Source of the DNA: UM-FILTER-39-64 sp964367055
GTDB taxonomy: Bacteria > Patescibacteriota > Minisyncoccia > UBA6257 > UBA9933
NCBI GenBank assembly: GCA_964367055.1
Contig: CAYIWD010000030.1
Span: forward strand, 1 to 7,226
Length of the DNA: 7,226 nt
Direction of reading: 5' to 3'
The notes beneath the pieces are model-generated. The model worked only from the letters and a program-made list of their open reading frames with translations. It was not told the origin of the DNA and did no database searches. The position numbers were made by a program, and so were the translations under genes. Within the stretch, counting starts at the first letter, position 1, and each line of letters begins with the position of its first letter. Below, one piece after another: positions 1-5,890 of the stretch.

Positions 1-3
1 CGA

Positions 4-19
4 GCCCCGCAAACGGGGC
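4..19 (-). terminator. GC hairpin, possible terminator after tRNA-Gln
   Basis: A perfect 6-bp GC stem (GCCCCG / CGGGGC) closes a 4-nt loop. On the minus strand it lies 24 nt beyond the encoded CCA of tRNA-Gln, where a terminator for the leftward unit would be expected. The window ends 3 bases after the stem, so a T-tract cannot be seen. It could equally be an unrelated intergenic palindrome. Confidence 0.3.
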
Positions 20-43
20 GAGGCGAATTTGACTTTTCCTTGC

Positions 44-117
44 TGGCTGCCGGGCAGGGATTCGGACCCCGATAGCATCCTTCAAAGGGATGTGTCCTAC
101 CATTAGACGACCCGGCA
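44..117 (-). tRNA. tRNA-Gln (anticodon UUG)
   Basis: A complete 74-nt cloverleaf can be folded on the minus strand. The acceptor stem TGCCGGG (111-117) pairs with CCCGGCA (48-54), followed by a G discriminator and an encoded CCA (44-46). The D arm is GTCT/GGAC with a loop containing GG. The anticodon arm is CATCC/GGATG with loop CTTTGAA, giving anticodon TTG (plus 83-85) and so glutamine. The T arm is CGGGG/CCCTG with one G-T wobble. The weak U1-A72 end pair is typical of bacterial tRNA-Gln. The T loop reads TCCGAAT, so position 55, normally the U made into pseudouridine, is C (plus 65). No clear own promoter is visible, so it may be read together with the genes upstream on the minus strand. 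Confidence 0.95.
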
Positions 118-139
118 ATATATACAAACTTAAAGCTTT

Positions 140-158
140 AAAACTTAAAAACTGAAAG
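140..158. repeat. Left arm of inverted repeat flanking the four-helix-bundle gene
   Basis: The 19-nt sequence AAAACTTAAAAACTGAAAG is the reverse complement of 536-554 with one mismatch, and 14 nt (140-153) match perfectly. It lies just beyond the 3' end of the four-helix-bundle gene (minus strand). It is AT-rich, so part of the similarity could be compositional, but 18 of 19 matches on both sides of a single gene is more than expected by chance. Confidence 0.6.
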
Positions 159-162
159 CTTG

Positions 163-522
163 TTATCTTCTTAATTTCTTTTTAAAACTGCCTAACTGTC
201 TGGCAATATCTTTACATTTTTCGGCTAAATTTTCAAATTCTTTTGCCGAGATGAATTTATTTTCGTAGGCTATATCTAAACCGGCAATAGTCTCATAAAT
301 TGAACCATTTGCGACGTTAAAGAAACGGTTTAGTTCTTTATCTGAATTTTTGCCACTGCCCTCGGTGATATTTAAAACAATGGAAGCGGCAGATCTATTA
401 AGCTGGCTTCCTAAATCATATTTGAGTTGAGCTGGAAATCTATTCGTAATTGAATAAATTTCTTTAACTAACTCTTTTGAATCTTTATATACGTTCCAGT
501 CTAAAAATCTGAATTCATTCAT
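163..522 (-). CDS. Four-helix-bundle protein of the S23 / 23S rRNA intervening-sequence family
   Basis: This 119-residue protein matches the S23/IVP four-helix-bundle family (TIGR02436 type). The diagnostic pattern is visible: FP near residues 29-30, then Leu-Gly-x-Gln-Leu-x-Arg-Ser-Ala-Ala-Ser-Ile-x-x-Asn-Ile-x-Glu-Gly (about 37-55), then ELNRFFNVANGS with a following Glu, and a basic C-terminus. Family members were first found in intervening sequences of 23S rRNA genes, and relatives (Avd) assist diversity-generating retroelements. The function of stand-alone copies is not known; a nucleic-acid-binding pentamer is the usual suggestion. Here there is no rRNA or reverse transcriptase nearby. 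It lies 15 nt downstream of dnaX on the same strand and is bounded by an inverted repeat, which suggests a small insertion cassette. No Shine-Dalgarno is seen; the ATG at 522 is the only sensible start. Full length for the family. Confidence 0.88.
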   Translation of the reverse strand: MNEFRFLDWNVYKDSKELVKEIYSITNRFPAQLKYDLGSQLNRSAASIVLNITEGSGKNSDKELNRFFNVANGSIYETIAGLDIAYENKFISAKEFENLAEKCKDIARQLGSFKKKLRR

Positions 523-535
523 AGAGTTTTTTAGT

Positions 536-554
536 CTTTAAGTTTTTAAGTTTT
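536..554. repeat. Right arm of inverted repeat, overlapping the dnaX 3' end
   Basis: This is the inverted copy of 140-158 (18 of 19 positions match). It overlaps the dnaX stop codon (538-540) and last four codons, so the repeat supplies the C-terminal Asn-Leu-Lys-Thr and the stop of DnaX. Together the two arms bracket the four-helix-bundle gene. Confidence 0.6.
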
Positions 555-1674
555 CAATTATCGCTACTTCCAACGGCACAATCGCGAACGGACTATATCT
601 CATTTCTGTATAAGCTTCAATCAGGGATTTTATCAATTTGATAATTTTTCCTTCAGCAGCTGTTGATTCAAGCATTTGGCTGTGTTTTTTAACAATACTT
701 AATTCTTCATCAGTTAATTCGCGAGAAAAATGCTTGGCTAAATCCGGACTGAATCTTAAAGCCAAAACTCGCCTCAAATAATGAATCAAATCTTTATTAA
801 ATTGCGTTAAATTATAGCCCGCGTCATTTATATTAGAAAGAATTTCCAAACTAGCGGAAAGGTCTTTCTTAATTAATAATTCAGCCAGTTCCGAAACTCT
901 TTTGAAAGCCACCTGTCCTAGAATTTTTTCTACATCCTCAACTTCAATTTTTGTTTGCTGTTTATCTTTTATTTCCAAGGAAGCGATTTGGTCTAAAAGC
1001 GATTCCGCGTCTCTGAAACTGCCGCCAGCTACCGCCGATATCAATTCCAAAGCCGAGTCGCTGATTTTGATATTTTCCGCTTTGACAATGCTTTTTAATT
1101 TTTCCACGATTGTAGAGAGCGGTAATTTTCTAAAATGAAATCTCTGAGTGCGGGAACTAATAGTGGCTGGCATTTTTTCAAATTCAGTTGTCACTAAAAT
1201 TAAAATCGCGTGAGCTGGCGGCTCTTCCAAGGTTTTAAGCAAAGCGTTAAAAGCGTCTTTGGTTAATTGGTGCGCTTCGTCAATAATATAAACCTTATAA
1301 GCGTAAGCAGCAGGGGAGACGCGAATGCTTTCTTTTAAATTTCGGATTTCATCGATTCCGCGATTAGAAGCCGCGTCGATTTCTACCACGTCCATTGCTG
1401 CGCCCTTATCAATTTCTAAACAAGCAGGACATTTGTTACAGGGCTCACCTGTTTTTTTGAATTCCAAATCACTTTGCCTTGTTTGGCAATTAGCGATTTT
1501 GGCAATAATTCTGGCGGTTGTGGTTTTACCCGAACCTTTTGGTCCGTAAAATAAATAAGCGTGGGCTAAGCGGTCAAGCCGCGCCGCGTTTTTAAGAATT
1601 TCAGAAATCGCGTCTTGGCCTAAGACGTCGGACAGAGTTTTGGGGCGGTATTTACGATAAATTGCTAAAGCCAT
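538..1674 (-). CDS. dnaX: DNA polymerase III clamp-loader subunit DnaX (short, gamma-like)
   Basis: This is the clamp-loader motor ATPase, which loads the sliding clamp onto primed DNA at the replication fork. The N-terminus (YRKYRP, then VLGQD) is characteristic of DnaX. The Walker A is GPKGSGKT (44-51) and the Walker B YIIDEAH (129-135). Zinc-module cysteines are C63, C79, C82 and C85. The conserved stretch NALLKTLEEPP follows at 143-153. The SRC arginine-finger motif reads Ser-Arg-Thr (174-176), keeping the Arg but losing the Cys. Domain III fills about 240-378. At 378 residues it has no tau-type extension for helicase and polymerase binding (E. coli tau is 643 residues), so it corresponds to gamma. 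The ATG at 1674 lies 7 nt after a good -10 box, implying a leaderless message. No recR or ybaB follows, unlike many bacteria. Its last codons lie in an inverted repeat. Confidence 0.97.
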   Translation of the reverse strand: MALAIYRKYRPKTLSDVLGQDAISEILKNAARLDRLAHAYLFYGPKGSGKTTTARIIAKIANCQTRQSDLEFKKTGEPCNKCPACLEIDKGAAMDVVEIDAASNRGIDEIRNLKESIRVSPAAYAYKVYIIDEAHQLTKDAFNALLKTLEEPPAHAILILVTTEFEKMPATISSRTQRFHFRKLPLSTIVEKLKSIVKAENIKISDSALELISAVAGGSFRDAESLLDQIASLEIKDKQQTKIEVEDVEKILGQVAFKRVSELAELLIKKDLSASLEILSNINDAGYNLTQFNKDLIHYLRRVLALRFSPDLAKHFSRELTDEELSIVKKHSQMLESTAAEGKIIKLIKSLIEAYTEMRYSPFAIVPLEVAIIENLKT

Positions 1675-1681
1675 AGTGTTT

Positions 1682-1711
1682 ATTCTATCAAAAAGCCGGG
1701 CTTATTGACAA
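1682..1711 (-). promoter_or_regulatory. Promoter of dnaX (sigma-70 type, leaderless)
   Basis: On the minus strand, TTGTCA (plus 1706-1711) lies 18 bp from TAGAAT (plus 1682-1687), each matching consensus at 5 of 6 positions. A TGn extended -10 precedes the hexamer. The dnaX ATG begins 7 nt after the -10, the usual distance to a transcription start, so the mRNA probably begins at or near the A of the start codon. An 11-bp dyad (AAGCC-G-GGCTT, 1693-1703) lies in the spacer and could be an operator. Confidence 0.65.
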
Positions 1712-1732
1712 GTCCTTAGAACCTGCTATACT
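1705..1732 (+). promoter_or_regulatory. Promoter of the 3D-domain gene series (sigma-70 type, leaderless)
   Basis: A perfect -35 TTGACA (1705-1710) is followed after 16 bp by TATACT (1727-1732), preceded by TGC, an extended -10. The ATG at 1741 begins 9 nt after the last base of the -10, which predicts a leaderless transcript. The -35 shares bases 1706-1710 with the -35 of the opposing dnaX promoter. Confidence 0.75.
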
Positions 1733-1740
1733 TGGGCTAT

Positions 1741-2217
1741 ATGAGTAAAAACGCAGTCTTTGTACTGCCCTTTTTTATTGCGGGACTTGTGGCAATGGGG
1801 CCAGTATTTAGCCCTAATTCAGCCCAGGGAGATATCTCGCCAGACAAGCAATTAAGCGCTAATAGCGCCGAACTTTTAGCCCGAAATTATACGGGATTAA
1901 AAAGTTCGTCAATTCCTGAAGAGCAAAAGCCTATTATCATCAAAACCATAATTACGGCTTATTCAAGTTCACTGGACGAAACAGACGACACCCCTTTTAT
2001 CACGGCTTCAGGAAGTTATACCAGAGACGGTATAGTGGCGGCAAATTTTTTGCCTTTTGGCACGAGAATCAGAATACCCAAATTTTTTGGCCCTAAAATT
2101 TTTATGGTTGAAGATAGATTACGTTCAGATTATAATGATAGAATAGATATTTGGTTTTCTACCAAAGAGGGGGCTTTAGAATTTGGTCAAAAGACGAGTC
2201 ATATAGAAGTTTTATAA
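1741..2217 (+). CDS. Exported 3D-domain (double-psi beta-barrel) protein
   Basis: This 158-residue protein has an N-terminal hydrophobic segment (about 5-23, signal peptide or anchor), a linker rich in Ser and Asn to about 63, and a C-terminal 3D domain at about 66-158. The domain shows TAYSSSLDETDDTP (72-85), GIVAANFLPFGTRIRIP (97-113) and the signature VEDR...NDRIDIWF (123-139) with Asp125, Asp133 and Asp136, the three aspartates that name the family. 3D domains resemble the MltA lytic transglycosylase barrel, and relatives such as the B. subtilis YuiC/Rpf2 type cleave peptidoglycan; whether this one is an active enzyme is inference. An in-frame TTG at 1732 would add three residues, but it overlaps the -10 box, so the ATG at 1741 is preferred. 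It is the first gene of a row that includes other wall genes. Confidence 0.85.
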   Translation: MSKNAVFVLPFFIAGLVAMGPVFSPNSAQGDISPDKQLSANSAELLARNYTGLKSSSIPEEQKPIIIKTIITAYSSSLDETDDTPFITASGSYTRDGIVAANFLPFGTRIRIPKFFGPKIFMVEDRLRSDYNDRIDIWFSTKEGALEFGQKTSHIEVL

Positions 2218-2244
2218 ATATTAGCCCTCGCAAAATTCTGTGCT

Positions 2245-3498
2245 ATGAAATATTTGCTGGGCCTTTCAATTTTAGTCGCGATAACCGGTGGGCTATTTTT
2301 ATTTTTGCCAGGTGAGAAACAAATAGAAATTTCTAATTCCAATATTCCTTTGGCCTCAACAACTGTTTCTTTGCCAACCAAAAATTTAAACGAAGACGAC
2401 CCACCGCAAAAGCCACTTCAAAATCCGCCAGCAGTTATTAGAGCAGTTTATTTCACTGCTTGGTCAGCCGGCAATAATAATAAAATTAATTATTTAATTG
2501 ACCTTGTTAAAAACACTGAATTGAACGCTGTGGTTATTGATATCAAGGATTATTCTGGTTATGTGTTTTACGACGCAAAATTGCCGGCGGTGGAAAAATA
2601 TAAAGCCAAAGATGTAAGAATTCTTAAAATTAACCGCTTAATTAAACAGCTTCATAATGAAGGGATTTATGTAATTGCCAGAATTTCTGTTTTTCAAGAC
2701 CCAGTATTGGCTATGGCTCGGCCGAATTTGGCAATCCACTCTCGGGTGTCATCATCAACTCTTTGGCTTGATAATAAAAAACTTGCCTGGATCGACCCGG
2801 CTAGCCAAGAAGCTTGGGATTATAATATTGATATTGCCAAAGACGCCGCTAATCGCGGATTTGACGAAATAAATTTTGATTATATCCGTTTTGCTTCAGA
2901 CGGAAATTTAAACGATATGGTTTTTCCTTTTTATAACAGTTCATCAACTTTTAAAAGCACGGTGATTAAGAATTTTTTTAAATATCTTCGTTCTGAATTA
3001 ACGGGGATAAAAATTTCCGCTGACCTTTTCGGCTTGTCCACGCTAAATAAAGATGATTTGGGCATTGGCCAGGTAATTGAAAATGCTTATGCTTATTTTG
3101 ATTATGTCTCTCCAATGGTTTATCCCTCTCATTACGCGAAAGGATTTTTGGGATATAAAAATCCGGCTGAATATCCTTATGAGGTAGTAAAATATTCGAT
3201 GGATAGTGCGTTTAAACGGCTTAGCGCATATCGCGAAGCGCAAAGCGAAATACAAAACGCCACGTCAACAGTTAGCACAACAACGATGATTAGCGATTTG
3301 CGATTAGCGATTAGCTCTAAGCTCCGTCCTTGGCTTCAGGATTTTAATTTGGGCGCTACTTACAACGCCGAGATGGTAAGGCATGAAATTCAGGCGTTTT
3401 ATGACGCAGCTAGCAGCACGCCAGAATATGATAATGGCTGGATGCTTTGGAATCCATCAAATATTTATACTAAAGGAGCGTTAGAAATTAGCCAATAG
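2245..3498 (+). CDS. Putative glycoside hydrolase, DUF4015 type (TIM barrel), secreted or anchored
   Basis: This 417-residue protein begins with a membrane segment (about 3-22) that is a signal or anchor, then a linker rich in Pro, Ser and Thr to about 62. The rest resembles the DUF4015 (PF13200) putative glycoside hydrolase family. Visible motifs are the opening strand IRAVYFTAWSA, VVIDIKDYSG (Asp99, Lys101, Asp102), VYVIARISVFQDP-like region, EINFDYIRF (Asp212, likely catalytic or substrate-binding), SADLFGL, DYVSPMVYPSHY (286-297) and KLRPWLQDF (359-367). The substrate is unknown; an envelope polysaccharide is plausible. Between about residues 325 and 358 a low-complexity insert encoded by tandem GATTWGC heptamers interrupts the conserved fold. 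The gene starts 27 bp after the 3D gene with no Shine-Dalgarno. The neighbours are wall-related. The catalytic mechanism is inferred, and no biochemical role is certain. Confidence 0.85.
   Translation: MKYLLGLSILVAITGGLFLFLPGEKQIEISNSNIPLASTTVSLPTKNLNEDDPPQKPLQNPPAVIRAVYFTAWSAGNNNKINYLIDLVKNTELNAVVIDIKDYSGYVFYDAKLPAVEKYKAKDVRILKINRLIKQLHNEGIYVIARISVFQDPVLAMARPNLAIHSRVSSSTLWLDNKKLAWIDPASQEAWDYNIDIAKDAANRGFDEINFDYIRFASDGNLNDMVFPFYNSSSTFKSTVIKNFFKYLRSELTGIKISADLFGLSTLNKDDLGIGQVIENAYAYFDYVSPMVYPSHYAKGFLGYKNPAEYPYEVVKYSMDSAFKRLSAYREAQSEIQNATSTVSTTTMISDLRLAISSKLRPWLQDFNLGATYNAEMVRHEIQAFYDAASSTPEYDNGWMLWNPSNIYTKGALEISQ
3288..3315 (+). repeat. Tandem heptamer repeat GATTWGC x4 inside the glycoside hydrolase gene
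   Basis: Four contiguous heptamers are present: GATTAGC, GATTTGC, GATTAGC, GATTAGC. The unit length is not a multiple of three, so gain or loss of one or two copies would shift the reading frame and three copies would keep it. The repeat codes for part of a loop (about residues 348-357) just before the conserved KLRPWLQDF. Confidence 0.9.
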
Positions 3499-3513
3499 TA
3501 AATTTTACGCATC

Positions 3514-4227
3514 ATGTACGAATTAAAACTTGAACAATTTTCCGGGCCGATTGAAAAACTTTTAGAATTAATAGAAGAAAAGCATTTGGCGATAACCGAG
3601 CTTAGTTTAGCGGAAATCACCGCTGATTTTTTAAATTATTTAAAAAAAATTGATAGTTCGACTTCGCTCACTATCGAGCCGCGACTTTTAGCTGATTTTG
3701 TGGCGGTGGCAGCCCAATTGCTGCTTATTAAATCAAAAGCGCTTTTACCCGACCTTAAGCTTACTTCCGAAGAGGAAGAAAAAATAAAGGACTTGGAGGG
3801 TCGGCTTTTTTTCTATCAGCAATTTAAACCAGCCATTAATTATTTAAAAGAACTTTCGGAAAATAGAAATATTTCTGTTTCTCGGCCGCTGTTTTTCGGC
3901 CGGTCGGCATTTTTTTATCCTTCTGAAAATGTTAAAATTGATGAATTATATAAAGCCATCAAGGGAATTTTTGAGTCAATAGTAGAAGTTCCGGAAAAAC
4001 AAACTATTAGGTCGTCGCTTATTAACCTAGAGGAAAAAATTGAAGAAATTATTAAACGGCTTAACGTGAATTCGCGCGGATTGGAGTTTAATAAATTAAC
4101 ATCAGAAAAATCTCGCGCGGAAATTGTAGTGATGTTTTTGGCAGTGCTCCATTTATTGGCTAATCAGTTAATAAATATTGAGCAGAAAAATAGATTTGAA
4201 GATATAATAATAGGAAAGAGAGATTAA
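3514..4227 (+). CDS. scpA: Segregation and condensation protein A (kleisin)
   Basis: This is the 237-residue kleisin of the bacterial SMC-ScpAB condensin, which links the two SMC heads and helps compact and segregate the chromosome. The N-terminus YELKLEQFSGPIEKLLELIEEKHLAITELSLAEIT is the classic ScpA start that binds the SMC neck. It is followed by LADFVAVAAQLLLIKSKALLP (about 60-80), the strongest family signature. The middle is acidic and Lys-rich with low conservation and would bind ScpB. The C-terminus (about 170-230) is a winged helix containing the pattern KSRAEIVVMFLAVLHLL, which contacts the SMC head. The length is normal. It starts 15 bp after the glycoside hydrolase and 6 bp before scpB, so it is very likely cotranscribed. 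No Shine-Dalgarno precedes the ATG at 3514. A short hairpin (3652-3675) lies in its coding sequence. Confidence 0.97.
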   Translation: MYELKLEQFSGPIEKLLELIEEKHLAITELSLAEITADFLNYLKKIDSSTSLTIEPRLLADFVAVAAQLLLIKSKALLPDLKLTSEEEEKIKDLEGRLFFYQQFKPAINYLKELSENRNISVSRPLFFGRSAFFYPSENVKIDELYKAIKGIFESIVEVPEKQTIRSSLINLEEKIEEIIKRLNVNSRGLEFNKLTSEKSRAEIVVMFLAVLHLLANQLINIEQKNRFEDIIIGKRD

Positions 4228-4233
4228 TAAAAA

Positions 4234-4785
4234 ATGGACATAGAAAACACAAATAAAATATCCGCGGCTATTGAAGGAATTCTTTTTGTTTACGGCGAGC
4301 AATTAGAAATTAAAAGAATCGCCAAACTGCTTAAAATTGACGAAGCGGTTGTAAAAGAGACGATTAAAAATCTCGAACAAGAATATTCAGCTGAAAACAG
4401 GGGATTAAAATTAGTTTTGTCAGATGATGAAGTTCAATTGGCGACTAAGCCGGAATTAAGCTTTCTCCTAGAAAATTTCATTAAAGAAGAATTTAAAGAA
4501 AGTTTGACGCCAGTCGCTTTAGAAACTCTTTCTTTGATTGTTTACTTAGGTCCTATTTCCCGCGCTCAAATTGATTATTATCGAGGCGTTAATTCCAGTT
4601 TCATTTTGAGAAGTTTGTTAATTCGCGGTTTGGTTAAACGCTCTACAGACCCGAAGAGAGCCAATGTGTATCTTTACGCTCCTAGCTTTGATTTGTTAAA
4701 ATATTTAGGATTATCAAAGGTGGAAGAGTTGCCGGAATATCAAAAATTTAAGGAGATAATGATGAAACAGGAAGATGTAAAATGA
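4234..4785 (+). CDS. scpB: Segregation and condensation protein B
   Basis: This 183-residue protein is the partner of ScpA in the SMC complex, acting as a dimer that binds the central part of the kleisin. Two winged-helix domains are visible. The first spans about 8-80, with IEGILFVYGEQLEIKRIAKLL and GLKLVLSDDEVQLATKPE. The second spans about 88-160 and contains SLTPVALETLSLIVYLGPISRAQIDYYRGVNSSFILRSLLIRGLVKR, the most conserved ScpB stretch. The C-terminus is charged and short. The length is typical of small-genome versions. It follows scpA by 6 bp with a weak purine-rich stretch (GGAAAGAGAG) about 10 nt before the ATG. Its TGA stop overlaps the start of the following carboxypeptidase gene (ATGA), suggesting translational coupling between a segregation gene and a wall enzyme. 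Confidence 0.96.
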   Translation: MDIENTNKISAAIEGILFVYGEQLEIKRIAKLLKIDEAVVKETIKNLEQEYSAENRGLKLVLSDDEVQLATKPELSFLLENFIKEEFKESLTPVALETLSLIVYLGPISRAQIDYYRGVNSSFILRSLLIRGLVKRSTDPKRANVYLYAPSFDLLKYLGLSKVEELPEYQKFKEIMMKQEDVK

Positions 4786-5888
4786 AATACCAAGCTTTAT
4801 TACTTTCTTTAGTTATTTTAATTTCGCTTTTAATCAGTCCGGTTAAAAACATGGCTTTTGAAAATCCAAAAAGCTCTGAATTGTCGAGCGTTGAATTATT
4901 AAAGCCGGTTCCTGAATCTTCTAATATTGGTCAAAAATTAGGTTCGGCGATAAACGTGTTTGGCGAGAATTTATCGGCTGTCAGAATAATTTTCTCCAAT
5001 AGTTTTGATACTATTTTTTCGCAATCATCAAAAGCTGATACTGGAGCCAACACCCAAAAACCAGAACCTTCTATTAGTTCTGATAGTTCTGATGTTTTGA
5101 TTTCGCAATCCAACATCAATAACAATAATGTTTTTCCTTGCGTATCCAGTGAGCCAAACCTTACAAGCCAGGCGATTTTAGTAAAAAAATTAAAACAATA
5201 TTCTTCAGTCGATGAGATTATTTTTCAACTAAATTCTGAAAAACGTTGGCCCATCGCTTCTTTAAGTAAATTGATGACAGCGATAATCGCTATTGAAAAA
5301 ATGGACCTTGAAAAAGAAATAACTTTAAGCGAAAAAGCAGTGTCAAGCGAGGGATTAGCCGGCGATTTTAAAATCGGAGAAATATTTAAACTCAAAGATT
5401 TAATTAAAGCGATGCTTGTTTCTTCAAGCAATGACGCCGCTATGGCTATTGCTGAAAATTTCGAAAATGGCGAGGAGAATTTTATTAATGAAATGCAAAA
5501 AAAGGCGGCTCAACTTAATATGTTTTCCACCACCTATTTAGAGCCGACTGGACTTTCTTTTGTTAATCAATCAACTGTTAATGATTTGTCAAAATTAGTA
5601 GATTATATTTATTTTAATCATCCGGAAATTTTGGAAATTTCTCGTCAAAAAGAGGCGGAAATATTAGAATTGGAATCAAATAAACCAAGAGTATTAATGG
5701 CTACTGACAGGTTTGCCGGAGATAATGATTTTCTCGGCGGTAAAACCGGCTATATTGAGGCGGCTGGCCGCAATTTAATTGCTATTTTCGATATTAACGC
5801 TAAGATAATTTTAATTATTACGCTTGGCGCCGACGATGCGTTTAAGGAAATAAATAAATTAAAGAGTTTGGTTCAAAATTGTCAATAA
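4782..5888 (+). CDS. D-alanyl-D-alanine carboxypeptidase-type serine peptidase (S11)
   Basis: This is a 368-residue exported penicillin-binding enzyme of the S11 family, which removes the terminal D-Ala of wall pentapeptides outside the membrane. The signal sequence spans about 4-20. A long Ser-, Asn- and Pro-rich linker runs to about residue 128, so the catalytic domain starts unusually late. The catalytic motifs are SxxK at Ser160-Lys163 (ASLSKLMTAI), SxN at Ser215-Ser216-Asn217 (VSSSNDAA), and KTG at Lys321-Thr322-Gly323 (GGKTGYIEAAG). The protein ends 45 residues after KTG, so the C-terminal beta-sandwich and membrane helix of PBP5-type enzymes are absent. It has only two cysteines, Cys120 and Cys367. 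The ATG overlaps the scpB stop by 4 bp and has an AGGA 9 nt upstream. A dacF-like role is plausible; the true substrate is inferred from the family. Confidence 0.93.
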   Translation: MKYQALLLSLVILISLLISPVKNMAFENPKSSELSSVELLKPVPESSNIGQKLGSAINVFGENLSAVRIIFSNSFDTIFSQSSKADTGANTQKPEPSISSDSSDVLISQSNINNNNVFPCVSSEPNLTSQAILVKKLKQYSSVDEIIFQLNSEKRWPIASLSKLMTAIIAIEKMDLEKEITLSEKAVSSEGLAGDFKIGEIFKLKDLIKAMLVSSSNDAAMAIAENFENGEENFINEMQKKAAQLNMFSTTYLEPTGLSFVNQSTVNDLSKLVDYIYFNHPEILEISRQKEAEILELESNKPRVLMATDRFAGDNDFLGGKTGYIEAAGRNLIAIFDINAKIILIITLGADDAFKEINKLKSLVQNCQ

Positions 5889-5890
5889 TG

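Noticed and set aside
1732..1740. In-frame TTG start upstream of the 3D-domain gene
   Set aside because: It overlaps the last base of the -10 box, so it would lie upstream of the predicted transcript start; the ATG at 1741 fits better.
4750..4764. Strong AAGGAG followed by ATGATG near the end of scpB
   Set aside because: The ATG at 4762 is in the scpB frame and the one at 4759 is out of frame with both genes; neither leads to a separate gene.
4783..4785. Possible recoding of TGA, as in some relatives of this radiation
   Set aside because: TGA ends scpB at the expected family length and no gene here contains an internal TGA, so the standard code fits.
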